Shown here piece after piece: positions 1 to 8,076 of a stretch of DNA of 64,000 bases. The position numbers and the translations under genes are program-made. The notes under the pieces were generated by a model, which did not search any database, had not been told where the DNA came from, and was given only the letters and a program-made list of their open reading frames with translations. The stretch lies in contig NZ_CP134223.1 of the NCBI RefSeq assembly GCF_031599675.1, positions 4,402,001-4,466,000 on the forward strand, in the 5' to 3' direction. Source of the stretch: Paenibacillus pedocola. Lineage in GTDB: Bacteria > Bacillota > Bacilli > Paenibacillales > Paenibacillaceae. Position 1 is the first letter of the stretch; every line of letters starts with the position of its first letter.

Positions 1-1109
1 ATCAGGTCGTTGATCCCTTTGGCCAGCAGTGTCATCTCGTCATTGCCCTTCTCCTCCACCCGCGTTGTGAGATCACCATCTTCAACCCGGCGCATAAAAC
101 GGACAATGACAGCAATCCCGCCGGTAATCCGGTTCATGAAGAACAGGTTGAAAATGACCGCTGCCAGAAAACACAGGAATATTACGGCGACAAACCAGCG
201 GGCAAATACGGTAACTTCGCGGGACAACGAACCCCATGAGGTCACAGACACCAGGCTCCATGGATAGTCTTTCAGATGATATACAGACAGAATGCTTTTC
301 TCTCCGCCGAATTGGGTTTTGAAGCTTTGAAAGCCTTGCTTATAGGTAATATTCTTAGTTGTAAAAGAGCTTAAACTCTGGCCGTCCAGATTGCGGTCCG
401 GATCAAGCAGAATCATTCCGTCATCATTCACGAGCATAAACGAAACCTTCTGGTTACTGCCGCCGATCTTTAAATTACGGAAGATGGATTCGAACTCCCA
501 GTTTTTGATCTGCACTACCAGAATGCCGATATTCTGAAAGAAGCTCAGCTCTTTGATTAAGCGGATCTGCGTAAATACCGCTTCGGTTCCGGTCAGCTCC
601 GGATACTCATGCGGCGCCAGCCATTTCGGCACTCCATTGAGCTCCATAACCTCCTGGTACAGCGCACTTCCTTTGAACTTGTCATAGGGAAGCGTCCGGA
701 AATTCTCTTTGGTGAAGACCGAGACAATCTCTGAGCTGCCTTTTCCATTAAAATTGTATAAAAAGGCGTAACTAATCGAAGGATGATTATAGAGCAGACT
801 GCGGAAATTGCGTTGGCTGGCATTCAGACTCAGCTGCTCGGCATCGGTCAGGTCCTGTTTGGAGGGATCATCCGCACTAAGCGCCATATGAAAAACTGAG
901 GTGGCAATTCCGTTGTCCGTCACATTGTTCATATCCTTGAAGACATTGGAAATGCTGTAGCTGATCGCTTTGAGCGAATACTCCGACTGCTGGCTGTATT
1001 TCTTCTCAATTGAATTATAAGTTACGAAGAACATAATCATGCCAAGGATAAATAACGGAATAATGATCAAACCCAAAAATGCCGTAAACAATTTATAGCG
1101 CAAATTCAT
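1..1109 (-). CDS. YesM-like sensor histidine kinase, N-terminal part (cut by window edge)
   Basis: I translated this gene directly; it begins with an ATG at 1109 and runs off the window after 369 residues. It opens with a membrane helix (residues about 8-30), then an extracellular sensor region of roughly 250 residues, a second membrane helix near residue 305-325 and the start of a HAMP linker (RRVEDGDLTTRVEEKGNDE). This is the layout of the YesM/LytS-type kinases that sense sugars beside ABC transporters. The kinase core lies outside the window. It follows the two permease genes on the same strand with a 26-base gap, so it probably belongs to that transporter operon and regulates it together with a YesN-like partner further left. 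Confidence 0.85.
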   Translation of the reverse strand, partial: MNLRYKLFTAFLGLIIIPLFILGMIMFFVTYNSIEKKYSQQSEYSLKAISYSISNVFKDMNNVTDNGIATSVFHMALSADDPSKQDLTDAEQLSLNASQRNFRSLLYNHPSISYAFLYNFNGKGSSEIVSVFTKENFRTLPYDKFKGSALYQEVMELNGVPKWLAPHEYPELTGTEAVFTQIRLIKELSFFQNIGILVVQIKNWEFESIFRNLKIGGSNQKVSFMLVNDDGMILLDPDRNLDGQSLSSFTTKNITYKQGFQSFKTQFGGEKSILSVYHLKDYPWSLVSVTSWGSLSREVTVFARWFVAVIFLCFLAAVIFNLFFMNRITGGIAVIVRFMRRVEDGDLTTRVEEKGNDEMTLLAKGINDL

Positions 1110-1135
1110 CGGCTGCGCTCCTGACTGTGATAGGG

Positions 1136-1966
1136 TTAACCTTTTACGCTGCCTGCCGTTACACCTTCAATTATTTTCTCCTGCAAAACAGCATAGATTA
1201 TGACTACCGGCAGCACGCTATAGACAATCCCGGCAGACATTTGCGCGTAGTTCATCTGGTACTGATCACGAAATTGGACCATTCCCACCGGAAGCGTACG
1301 CAGCTCATCGTTCGAAAGAAAATAGTTAGCCAGCAAAAATTCATTCCAATTTCCCAGGAAATTGACTATGAATACTGTAACCATGGCGGGAACCGTCAGA
1401 GGTACAATAATCTTAGCAAAGATGCCCGGAGCCTTCAACCCATCCATTACCGCTGCTTCCTCAATTTCACTGGGCAGGGAACGCATGAAAGCGGCCAGAA
1501 TGATAATCGTAAACGGAATCGCGTTGGCAATATAAGGGATAATCAGCGCCCAGTGCGTATTCAAGATATGCAGCTTGCGTACAATCGTATAGATCGGCAG
1601 CATCAGCGCATTATTCGGAATCAGCATTCCGATCAGCACCAGCGAAAACAGTATCGTGTTCCATTTGCCCTGGCGCATCCGCGTGACCGCGAAGGCAAAC
1701 ATCGAAGCCAGCAGGATCGATACCACCGATGCCAGGACCGAAATGTACAAGCTGTTGAAAAAGTACGTGCTGATCTTAGCGTTAACCCACGCCTCTACAT
1801 AGTTGTTAAACACGAATTCCTTCGGGATGCCGAATGGATTCAGGGCGATCGAGTTATTGTCCTTCTTCACGGAGGAGAAGAGCACGAATAAGAACGGAAA
1901 CAGAACCACTAAAAGATAGCCGAGCAAAGCAACATGGGGCAGACTTTTCTTCAAGGTACGCGGCAT
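1136..1966 (-). CDS. Carbohydrate ABC transporter permease (MalG/LacG type)
   Basis: This 276-residue membrane protein is the second permease of a sugar importer. It has about six hydrophobic helices and the inner-membrane EAA loop (EEAAVMDGLKAPGIFAKIIV) that docks the ATPase. It ends in the typical MalG-family tail (GVTAGSVKG). Its first codon overlaps the last base of the upstream permease gene, so the two are translationally coupled. No ATP-binding subunit is encoded nearby; importers of this class in Bacillota commonly share one MsmX-type ATPase encoded elsewhere. The sugar cannot be read from the sequence. Confidence 0.9.
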   Translation of the reverse strand: MPRTLKKSLPHVALLGYLLVVLFPFLFVLFSSVKKDNNSIALNPFGIPKEFVFNNYVEAWVNAKISTYFFNSLYISVLASVVSILLASMFAFAVTRMRQGKWNTILFSLVLIGMLIPNNALMLPIYTIVRKLHILNTHWALIIPYIANAIPFTIIILAAFMRSLPSEIEEAAVMDGLKAPGIFAKIIVPLTVPAMVTVFIVNFLGNWNEFLLANYFLSNDELRTLPVGMVQFRDQYQMNYAQMSAGIVYSVLPVVIIYAVLQEKIIEGVTAGSVKG

Positions 1967-2850
1967 CAGTATTCAATCCTTTCACTACGCCGGTTAAACA
2001 GCAGCTGATATAGTGCCGTAACGACAAGAGTAAACACGAAGATTAGGACTGCAATGGTATTGCCGTACCCGTACTTAAAATTGGTGATAGCATATTTAAT
2101 CATGTAGGTGGCCATGACTTCAGTCGAGCCTGCCGGTCCGCCTTTGGTCATAACGATGACAATATCGGCAGCCTTCATGGCCCCGGCAATGGAGAGCATA
2201 ATCACCACGGAAATAATCGGTACAATCAGCGGCAGAGTAATACGGGTAGCCCGCTGAAAGCCGGTTGCGCCGTCAATCGCTGCCGCCTCATCAAGCTCAC
2301 TGGGAATGGATAGGATCGCTGCCAGCACCATGACGATGTAGAATCCGGTCCACTGCCAGGCATTTGTAATCAGAATCGACAGCATGGCAAAACGCTCATC
2401 TGACAGCCAATAAATCGGCTCCACTCCGAACAGCCCCAGCAGTTTATTGAACAGCCCGATATTAGGCTCATAGATAAAGCCCCACAGAATACCGATTACT
2501 GCTGTAGACATTATGGAAGGCATAAATACGGCTGTTTTATATAATCCTTTGAGCTTCTTCACATTGGCAATCAATAAGGAGAAAAAGACGATCAGCGGAA
2601 CCTGTATAAATACGGAGAATAGGATGAACCAGCCGTTATTCTTCACGGAGACCCAGAAGCGTTCATCGCCCAGCGCCTTCTTGAAATTGGTTAGACCGGT
2701 GTATTTGACGGTATCCGATACGCCGTTCCAGCTGGTGAAGCTATAATAGATTGAACTGAAGATCGGATAGATGAAGAATACAAAGAACAATGTAAGTGCA
2801 GGAATAACGAACAGGATGAAGACCAAGGGGTTTTTGAGTGCTTTATTCAT
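1966..2850 (-). CDS. Carbohydrate ABC transporter permease (MalF/UgpA type)
   Basis: First permease of the sugar importer, 294 residues with six predicted helices and an EAA loop (ELDEAAAIDGATGFQRATRI). The reading frame is open further upstream, but the ATG at 2850 is chosen because GGAGG lies seven bases before it and the protein then begins just before the first helix (MNKALKNPLVFILFV). It is followed without a gap by the second permease and preceded by the binding-protein gene, from which it is separated by a hairpin. It should form the transmembrane channel with the neighbouring permease. Confidence 0.9.
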   Translation of the reverse strand: MNKALKNPLVFILFVIPALTLFFVFFIYPIFSSIYYSFTSWNGVSDTVKYTGLTNFKKALGDERFWVSVKNNGWFILFSVFIQVPLIVFFSLLIANVKKLKGLYKTAVFMPSIMSTAVIGILWGFIYEPNIGLFNKLLGLFGVEPIYWLSDERFAMLSILITNAWQWTGFYIVMVLAAILSIPSELDEAAAIDGATGFQRATRITLPLIVPIISVVIMLSIAGAMKAADIVIVMTKGGPAGSTEVMATYMIKYAITNFKYGYGNTIAVLIFVFTLVVTALYQLLFNRRSERIEY

Positions 2851-2900
2851 GACTACCTCCGATAGCTTTGACATCTGGGAATGATTAGGCCGGAGTGCAA

Positions 2901-2934
2901 AAATGCACCCTGGAGCAAGCACCAGGGTACATTT
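2901..2934 (-). terminator. Intra-operon hairpin between binding protein and permease genes
   Basis: A 12-bp stem with a single mismatch (ACCCTGG/CCAGGGT core, 8-base loop) lies between the stop of the binding-protein gene and the permease start. Read on the minus strand it is followed by a short run of T. It could be a leaky terminator or an mRNA-stabilising hairpin that keeps binding protein in excess over permease, as is known for maltose-type operons. Confidence 0.55.
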
Positions 2935-2947
2935 CATTGGCTGCTGC

Positions 2948-4351
2948 TTACTCTACCGCTGCGTTCGCTTCTTCCTGAACCTTCTGCAGCGCTTCGCCCA
3001 TCTTCTCAGGTGTAGTCTGACCGCCGATCAGCTTCTGAATTTGAATATTGCTGATTTCGGTCGTTACATCCGCCTGTACCAGAGAGTCGAACGCCGGGAA
3101 GGAGGACTCCGAGCTGTTCAGCACTGCCACAATTTCACTCATCAGATCATCTGTGATATTCTCGTTCAGCACCGCCTGATCAATCTTCATCGCCGGAAGC
3201 ACACCGTCTTCCACCAATCCGCGCAATTGCATTTCTTCATTGTACATATTTTTGATGAACGACTTCACTGCGGCTAGTTGACGTTCGTCTTCACCTGCTG
3301 AAGCGGAGAAGCCATAGCCGTTGTTCACATCACGCATCAGGGCCGTCTGATCGCCTACCCCGCCTTCAACCGCAGGGATATTGAAGAATCCTACCTTACC
3401 GATCAGCCCTTCGCCGGATTGACCAGCCTTGAAGACCGAGGATTTCCAGGTTCCGTCATACATCAGAATCGCTTCACCGCTGGTGAACTGGGTCGTATAT
3501 TCAGCATATTCGAACCCGAGCTCACCTTTTTTGAAGTAGCCTTTGTCGACCCATTCCTTGTATTTGGCGAATCCTTTTACAACGTTCGGATCATTCCACT
3601 TCGCTTCACCCGTAGCAAACTTCGCTGTAACATCCGGACCGGCATACCGGGACCACAGGTGATTAGCCAGCATCAACGGTACCCAACCGGCTTTGGATGC
3701 GCCTGCCATTGGCACTTTGCCGTCCGCCTTAATGTCAGCCAGCTGCTGTTCCAGTTCCGCGAAGGTAGTTGGAGCTTTCCAGCCCTTGCTTGCATAATAT
3801 TCTTTATTATAGAAGAATCCTTCACCCGAACCGCCAATCGGCAATCCGTAGATTTTGCCTTCATAAGTAAAAGGATCCAGATTGGAGAATTTATCCTTGA
3901 TTCCGAGTTCTTCGAGGATCGGGGTGAGATCTAGCAGCTTGCCTTCTTTCGCGTAGATCTTGGAATCAGGGCTGCCGAACAGGTCGAAAATTTCCGGCGG
4001 ATTACCGGCGGCCATTTCACCGCGCAGCTTCTCTTTGCGGTTCACATCCGAATCCACACCATCCAGCTTGAAGGTCAGACCCGGCACCTCTTGCTGCACC
4101 TTGCCTACGACATCTTCCAGAATCGCCAGGCGTTTCTGTTTATCGGCACCAACCTGTGTATGACGGATTGTCATTTCAAAAGGCTCCGTGTTCACCGGTT
4201 CTTCTGTTGCCGGGGCATTGGTTGCAGCAGTCCCGCTGTTAGTTGCAGCGGCTTCACCATTGTTGCCTGAATTATTATTATTTCCGCAAGCAGTCAGTAG
4301 GGCTGAGGTGACAAACATTAGGGACAAGAGCATGGTTATACTTTTTCTCAT
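2948..4351 (-). CDS. Sugar ABC transporter substrate-binding lipoprotein (family 1)
   Basis: A 467-residue extracellular solute-binding protein. The start has a basic and hydrophobic signal peptide followed by a lipobox (LTAC, Cys22) and a low-complexity Asn/Ala/Thr linker, so the mature protein should be lipid-anchored outside the membrane. The body has the MalE-like pattern (GEMAAGNPPEIFDLFG, GKIYGLPIGGSGEGFFYN, GEAILMYDGTWK). It is the first gene of the transporter operon, behind GGGAGGG eight bases before the ATG. The ligand is unknown. The kinase at the end of the operon suggests induction by an extracellular sugar. Confidence 0.92.
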   Translation of the reverse strand: MRKSITMLLSLMFVTSALLTACGNNNNSGNNGEAAATNSGTAATNAPATEEPVNTEPFEMTIRHTQVGADKQKRLAILEDVVGKVQQEVPGLTFKLDGVDSDVNRKEKLRGEMAAGNPPEIFDLFGSPDSKIYAKEGKLLDLTPILEELGIKDKFSNLDPFTYEGKIYGLPIGGSGEGFFYNKEYYASKGWKAPTTFAELEQQLADIKADGKVPMAGASKAGWVPLMLANHLWSRYAGPDVTAKFATGEAKWNDPNVVKGFAKYKEWVDKGYFKKGELGFEYAEYTTQFTSGEAILMYDGTWKSSVFKAGQSGEGLIGKVGFFNIPAVEGGVGDQTALMRDVNNGYGFSASAGEDERQLAAVKSFIKNMYNEEMQLRGLVEDGVLPAMKIDQAVLNENITDDLMSEIVAVLNSSESSFPAFDSLVQADVTTEISNIQIQKLIGGQTTPEKMGEALQKVQEEANAAVE

Positions 4352-4401
4352 TACGGGTGACCCTCCCTGGTTAATGATTTATGATTTCACTTACAACTCT
4401 T

Positions 4402-4430
4402 ATTATAGAAAACAGACTTTGTAATCGTAA
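4402..4430 (-). promoter_or_regulatory. Predicted sigma-A promoter of the first sugar ABC operon
   Basis: On the minus strand TTACGA (4425-4430) and TATAAT (4402-4407) are separated by 17 bases, about 50 bases before the binding-protein ATG. The -10 is perfect and the -35 weak, which fits a promoter needing an activator. Confidence 0.55.
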
Positions 4431-4467
4431 GGTTAAGATTCATCTACAATAGGGATAAAAACCTCTA

Positions 4468-4483
4468 ATGTAAGCGAATACAA
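4468..4483 (+). promoter_or_regulatory. Candidate cre (CcpA) site, full consensus match
   Basis: ATGTAAGCGAATACAA fits the Bacillus cre consensus WTGNNARCGNWWWCAW at all 16 positions. It lies about 80 bases upstream of the predicted start of the sugar ABC operon, so CcpA could adjust this operon to the carbon supply. The upstream position leaves the sign of the effect open. Confidence 0.55.
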
Positions 4484-4616
4484 TGGCATTTAGTCACATA
4501 TTAAGTTATATTTTATGACATAATATTAAAAACCCAGTGAAATGACAACTCATTCTTGTTATGAAACCTATACACAATGTGAATTACCTCTATATTTACT
4601 TTCTTAACCTGACAGC

Positions 4617-4660
4617 AAAAAGCCGTCCCCCAGTATATTAGCTACTGTCAGGAACGGCTT
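4617..4660 (-). terminator. Intrinsic terminator after pflA
   Basis: AAGCCGT (4654-4660 complement) pairs with ACGGCTT (4620-4626 complement), and the minus strand continues into a T5 run. It lies 17 bases beyond the pflA stop. Confidence 0.85.
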
Positions 4661-4676
4661 CATTCAATTGCGATCA

Positions 4677-5417
4677 TTATTTTACCAAAGCTGTCTCTTG
4701 ACGTCCTTCTTCGATCAGCCGGTAAGCGCGCTGCACTTCCTCTTCTGTTGGTGAAGGTACACCCTCAAGCTCATAGGGACGGCCAAGCACTTCCCATTTA
4801 TAGATCCCCATCTGGTGATAAGGCAGGATTTCAAACTTCTCAACACCGTTTAGGGTTCCGATGAACCGCCCAAGATTCAGCAGGTCTTCTTCCTTGTTAT
4901 GAATACCAGGAACGTAAACGTGGCGGATCCACATTTTACGATTATGATCTGATAACCAGCGGGCCAGTCTCAACGTACGGTCATTGGATTTACCTGTTAG
5001 CTTGATATGAGCTTCATCATCAATATGCTTTAGGTCCAGCAGCACCAGATCCGTTACATCTAACAGATCAGTAATCTTATCGCCTTCGTTATACCCGTTC
5101 GTATCGAGTGTAGTGTGCAGGTTCCAGCGTTTCTTCACTTCCGTGAACAATTGCTTTACGAAATGTGCCTGGAGTGTTGGCTCCCCGCCTGAAACGGTAA
5201 GTCCACCGCCTGAAGAGCGGTAATAGTTCAAATAAGGCTGAATTTCTGAGAGTACATCCTCGATACTCATTTCTTTACCTTCGTTAAGACCCCAGGTATC
5301 CGGGTTATGACAATATTGGCACTTCAATAGGCAACCCTGCATAAATAGAACAAAACGGATACCAGGCCCGTCCACGGTCCCAAAGGTTTCTAAGGAATGT
5401 ATGTGTCCATTAGCCAT
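4677..5417 (-). CDS. pflA: Pyruvate formate-lyase activating enzyme
   Basis: This 246-residue radical-SAM enzyme installs the glycyl radical on PflB under anoxic conditions. The [4Fe-4S] cluster motif CX3CX2C is visible at Cys29, Cys33 and Cys36 (CLLKCQYC), preceded by the GPGIRFVLFMQG segment typical of PflA. A GGGLTVSGGEPTLQ block follows for SAM binding. It lies directly downstream of pflB with 137 bases between, as in most Bacillota. Both are probably on one transcript, with a hairpin in the gap. The start is the ATG at 5417 behind AAAGGATG. Confidence 0.96.
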   Translation of the reverse strand: MANGHIHSLETFGTVDGPGIRFVLFMQGCLLKCQYCHNPDTWGLNEGKEMSIEDVLSEIQPYLNYYRSSGGGLTVSGGEPTLQAHFVKQLFTEVKKRWNLHTTLDTNGYNEGDKITDLLDVTDLVLLDLKHIDDEAHIKLTGKSNDRTLRLARWLSDHNRKMWIRHVYVPGIHNKEEDLLNLGRFIGTLNGVEKFEILPYHQMGIYKWEVLGRPYELEGVPSPTEEEVQRAYRLIEEGRQETALVK

Positions 5418-5475
5418 ATGATGACATCCTTTCGAAATAAAACTTCAAATTTTAATGAATTTTAAGCAAGATTTT

Positions 5476-5498
5476 ACCGCCCTTGAAACAAGAGCGGT
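5476..5498 (-). other. Hairpin in the pflB-pflA gap
   Basis: A 10-bp stem (ACCGCTCTTG / CAAGGGCGGT on the minus strand, one G-T pair, 3-base loop) stands between pflB and pflA. It lacks a following T run, so it is more likely an mRNA processing or stabilising element that sets the ratio of the abundant enzyme PflB to PflA than a full terminator. Confidence 0.5.
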
Positions 5499-5554
5499 AT
5501 CACCTTGCAGCTATTGCATTGTATAAGCGTAACTGCGGTTAGCAGTTAATTTAA

Positions 5555-7816
5555 TTACATTGCACCGTGGAAAGTACGGTTGATAACATCGAGTTGTTGT
5601 TCACGAGTCAGCTTGATGAAGTTAACAGCATAACCAGATACGCGGATAGTCAATTGTGGATAGTTTTCTGGGTGCTCCATAGCATCCATCAATTGTTCGC
5701 GGGCAAATACGTTAACGTTCAAGTGGTGGCCTTTGCTGCCGAAATATCCGTCCAGCATCGATACCAGATTGGATTTACGTCCTTCTTCTTCTTTACCAAG
5801 TGCTTTAGGCACGATAGAGAAGGTGTTGGAGATACCATCCAAGCTATCTTCGTAAGGCAGTTTAGCTACGGAGCTCAAGGAAGCCAAAGCGCCTTTTTTG
5901 TCGCGTCCGTGCATTGGGTTAGCACCTGGTGCGAACGGCTCGCCTTTTTTACGTCCATCAGGAGTTGTACCTGTTTTCTTACCATATACTACGTTCGAAG
6001 TGATAGTCAGTACCGATTGTGTCGGCAGAGCATCACGGTATGCATGGTGTTTGCGGATCATAGTCATGAACGATTCAACCAGTTCTACTGCAATGCTGTC
6101 AACAGCATCATCATTGTTACCGTAGCAAGGGAATTCACCTTCAGTTTCGAAGTCAACCGCGATACCTTGTTCGTTACGGATCACTTTAACTTTTGCATGT
6201 TTGATTGCGCTCAGGGAGTCAGCGGTAACAGACAGACCGGCAATACCACAAGCCATAGTCCGCAGAATATCGCGGTCATGCAGAGCCATTTCGATACGTT
6301 CGTAGGAATATTTATCGTGCATGTAGTGAATGACATTCAGTGTGTTCATGTAAGTCTTAGCCAGCCACTCCATCATCGGTTTAAAACGTTTCATTACTTC
6401 GTCGTATTCCAGGTATTCAGAAGTGATACGCGGATATTCAGGTCCTACTTGAGCACCAGATTTTTCATCCACACCGCCGTTGATTGCATACAGCAGAGCT
6501 TTTGCCAGGTTAGCGCGGGCTCCGAAGAATTGCATTTGTTTACCGATACGCATTGCGGATACGCAGCAAGCGATACCGTAGTCGTCGCCGTAGATTGGAC
6601 GCATCAAATCGTCATTTTCATATTGAATCGAGCTGGTTTCGATGGAAACCTTCGCACAATATTTTTTGAAGCCTTCAGGCAGTTTTTCAGACCACAGTAC
6701 AGTCAGGTTAGGTTCTGGTGCTGGTCCCAGATTGTACAGGGTGTGCAGGAAGCGGAAGCTGTTCTTAGTAACGCGTGTTGTTCCGTCTACGGACATACCG
6801 CCGATGGATTCTGTAACCCAAGTTGGGTCACCGCTGAACAGTTCGTTATAGTCAGGCGTACGCAGGAATTTCACGATACGCAATTTCATGATGAAATGGT
6901 CAACCAGTTCTTGTGCTTGTTCTTCAGTCAATGTACCTTCAGCAATATCGCGTTCTACATAGATATCAAGGAAGGAAGATACACGTCCAAGGGACATTGC
7001 AGCACCGTTTTGTTCTTTGATTGCAGCCAGGTAACCGAAGTATACCCATTGGAAAGCTTCTTTAGCGTTGTTTGCAGGCTTGCTGATATCCATGCCGTGC
7101 ATTTGTGCCATTTGTTTCAATTCGCTAAGGGCACGAATTTGTTCGGAAATTTCTTCACGAAGACGGATAATGTCATCTGTCAGGGAATCCACTTCAAGGT
7201 TTGTAAGATCTTGCTTCTTTTCTTTGATCAGGAAGTCAATACCGTAAAGTGCTACGCGGCGGTAGTCACCGATAATACGGCCACGGCCATAAGCATCAGG
7301 AAGACCTGTGATGATACCGGCTTTACGTACGGCTCTCATTTCGGATGTATATGCATCAAATACGCCTTGGTTATGCGTTTTGCGGATGTTCGTGAACATT
7401 TCAACAATGTTTTGCGGAAGTTCGAAGCCGTATGCTTTGGTAGCATCGATCATCATCTTGATTCCGCCAAAAGGTTGAATAGAACGTTTGAAAGGAGCAT
7501 CTGTCTGAACACCGACAATTTGTTCTTTGTCCTTGTCGATGTAACCAGGCTGGTGGGATACGATTGTAGATACAGTATTAACGTCTACATCAAGCACGCC
7601 GCCGTTAGCAATTTCTTGCTTGGTCATTTCAGAAACAATTTTCCAAAGTTCTGTTGTGTTATGTGTAGGACCTGCGAGGAAATCTTCCTTACCTACATAA
7701 GGATTGATGTTCTTCTCGATAAAATCATTTACGTTTACTTTCTTGGACCATTTACCTTTTGCAAAACTTCTCCAACCGGACTTTACTTCTTGTACATCTT
7801 TTTCAATCACCGACAT
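5555..7816 (-). CDS. pflB: Formate acetyltransferase (pyruvate formate-lyase)
   Basis: PflB converts pyruvate and CoA to acetyl-CoA and formate in anaerobic mixed-acid metabolism. At 753 residues it matches the usual length (about 750-760). The adjacent catalytic cysteines are present (YGIACCVSAMRIG, near residue 410), as is the C-terminal glycyl-radical site (RVSGYAVNF, Gly728). The ATG at 7816 is chosen over one five codons earlier because GGAGGG lies upstream and the protein then begins MSVIEKDVQE. The gene is followed by its activase and preceded by Fnr-type and Rex-like sites. Codon use is strongly biased, consistent with high expression. Confidence 0.97.
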   Translation of the reverse strand: MSVIEKDVQEVKSGWRSFAKGKWSKKVNVNDFIEKNINPYVGKEDFLAGPTHNTTELWKIVSEMTKQEIANGGVLDVDVNTVSTIVSHQPGYIDKDKEQIVGVQTDAPFKRSIQPFGGIKMMIDATKAYGFELPQNIVEMFTNIRKTHNQGVFDAYTSEMRAVRKAGIITGLPDAYGRGRIIGDYRRVALYGIDFLIKEKKQDLTNLEVDSLTDDIIRLREEISEQIRALSELKQMAQMHGMDISKPANNAKEAFQWVYFGYLAAIKEQNGAAMSLGRVSSFLDIYVERDIAEGTLTEEQAQELVDHFIMKLRIVKFLRTPDYNELFSGDPTWVTESIGGMSVDGTTRVTKNSFRFLHTLYNLGPAPEPNLTVLWSEKLPEGFKKYCAKVSIETSSIQYENDDLMRPIYGDDYGIACCVSAMRIGKQMQFFGARANLAKALLYAINGGVDEKSGAQVGPEYPRITSEYLEYDEVMKRFKPMMEWLAKTYMNTLNVIHYMHDKYSYERIEMALHDRDILRTMACGIAGLSVTADSLSAIKHAKVKVIRNEQGIAVDFETEGEFPCYGNNDDAVDSIAVELVESFMTMIRKHHAYRDALPTQSVLTITSNVVYGKKTGTTPDGRKKGEPFAPGANPMHGRDKKGALASLSSVAKLPYEDSLDGISNTFSIVPKALGKEEEGRKSNLVSMLDGYFGSKGHHLNVNVFAREQLMDAMEHPENYPQLTIRVSGYAVNFIKLTREQQLDVINRTFHGAM

Positions 7817-7903
7817 GCTAAATCCCTCCATTTATATTTATATTATTTGTAGAGATCGCGGGCTTGAAGGTTAATCCCGTGTCTCGTGATCCCAATGATA
7901 TGG

Positions 7904-7921
7904 TTGTTATAAAATTCACAA
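7904..7921 (-). promoter_or_regulatory. Imperfect Rex-like box upstream of pflB
   Basis: On the minus strand TTGTGAATTTTATAACAA matches the Rex consensus TTGTGAAnnnnTTCACAA except for two bases in the right half. It lies downstream of the predicted pflB transcription start, where a repressor sensing NADH/NAD+ could block elongation or initiation. The match is weaker than the one at adhE. Confidence 0.4.
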
Positions 7922-7945
7922 TCGCGACTTCATATCCGGGAACGT

Positions 7946-7964
7946 TGTTTATATAAACATTTTA
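7946..7964 (-). promoter_or_regulatory. Predicted pflB -10 region with overlapping palindrome
   Basis: TAAAAT (7959-7964, minus strand) is a plausible -10 hexamer that places the nearest Fnr-type box about 41.5 bases upstream of the start. A perfect 14-bp palindrome, TGTTTATATAAACA (7946-7959), overlaps the predicted start point and may be an additional operator. Confidence 0.45.
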
Positions 7965-7985
7965 GTTTATTTTCTCAAAAAGGAC

Positions 7986-8022
7986 TGTGACAAATATCAC
8001 CTTTCCGGTGATATTTGTCACT
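7986..8022 (-). promoter_or_regulatory. Paired Fnr-type boxes in a 15-bp inverted repeat (pflB operator, possible adhE terminator)
   Basis: GTGACAAATATCACC (7987-8001) and its exact inverse (8007-8021) flank a 5-base loop. Each arm contains an Fnr-like TGTGA/GTGA-N6-TCAC box, with centres at about 7993.5 and 8014.5, 21 bp apart. The first box centre is about 30 bp upstream of the predicted -10 of pflB, the spacing also seen at nirB and scdA. On the minus strand the same hairpin is followed after five bases by T5 (7977-7981), so it may also terminate adhE transcription. Confidence 0.65.
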
Positions 8023-8076
8023 ACCATCTAGTCCCATATTAACCTTTAAACTTGCTTTTTGCTAAGCAATCGCCAA

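Noticed and set aside
5567..7852. A 761-codon open frame antisense to pflB
   Set aside because: It mirrors pflB almost exactly. The strong codon bias of a highly expressed gene removes stops from the opposite strand. The translation has no known motif and there is no sensible ribosome site or promoter.
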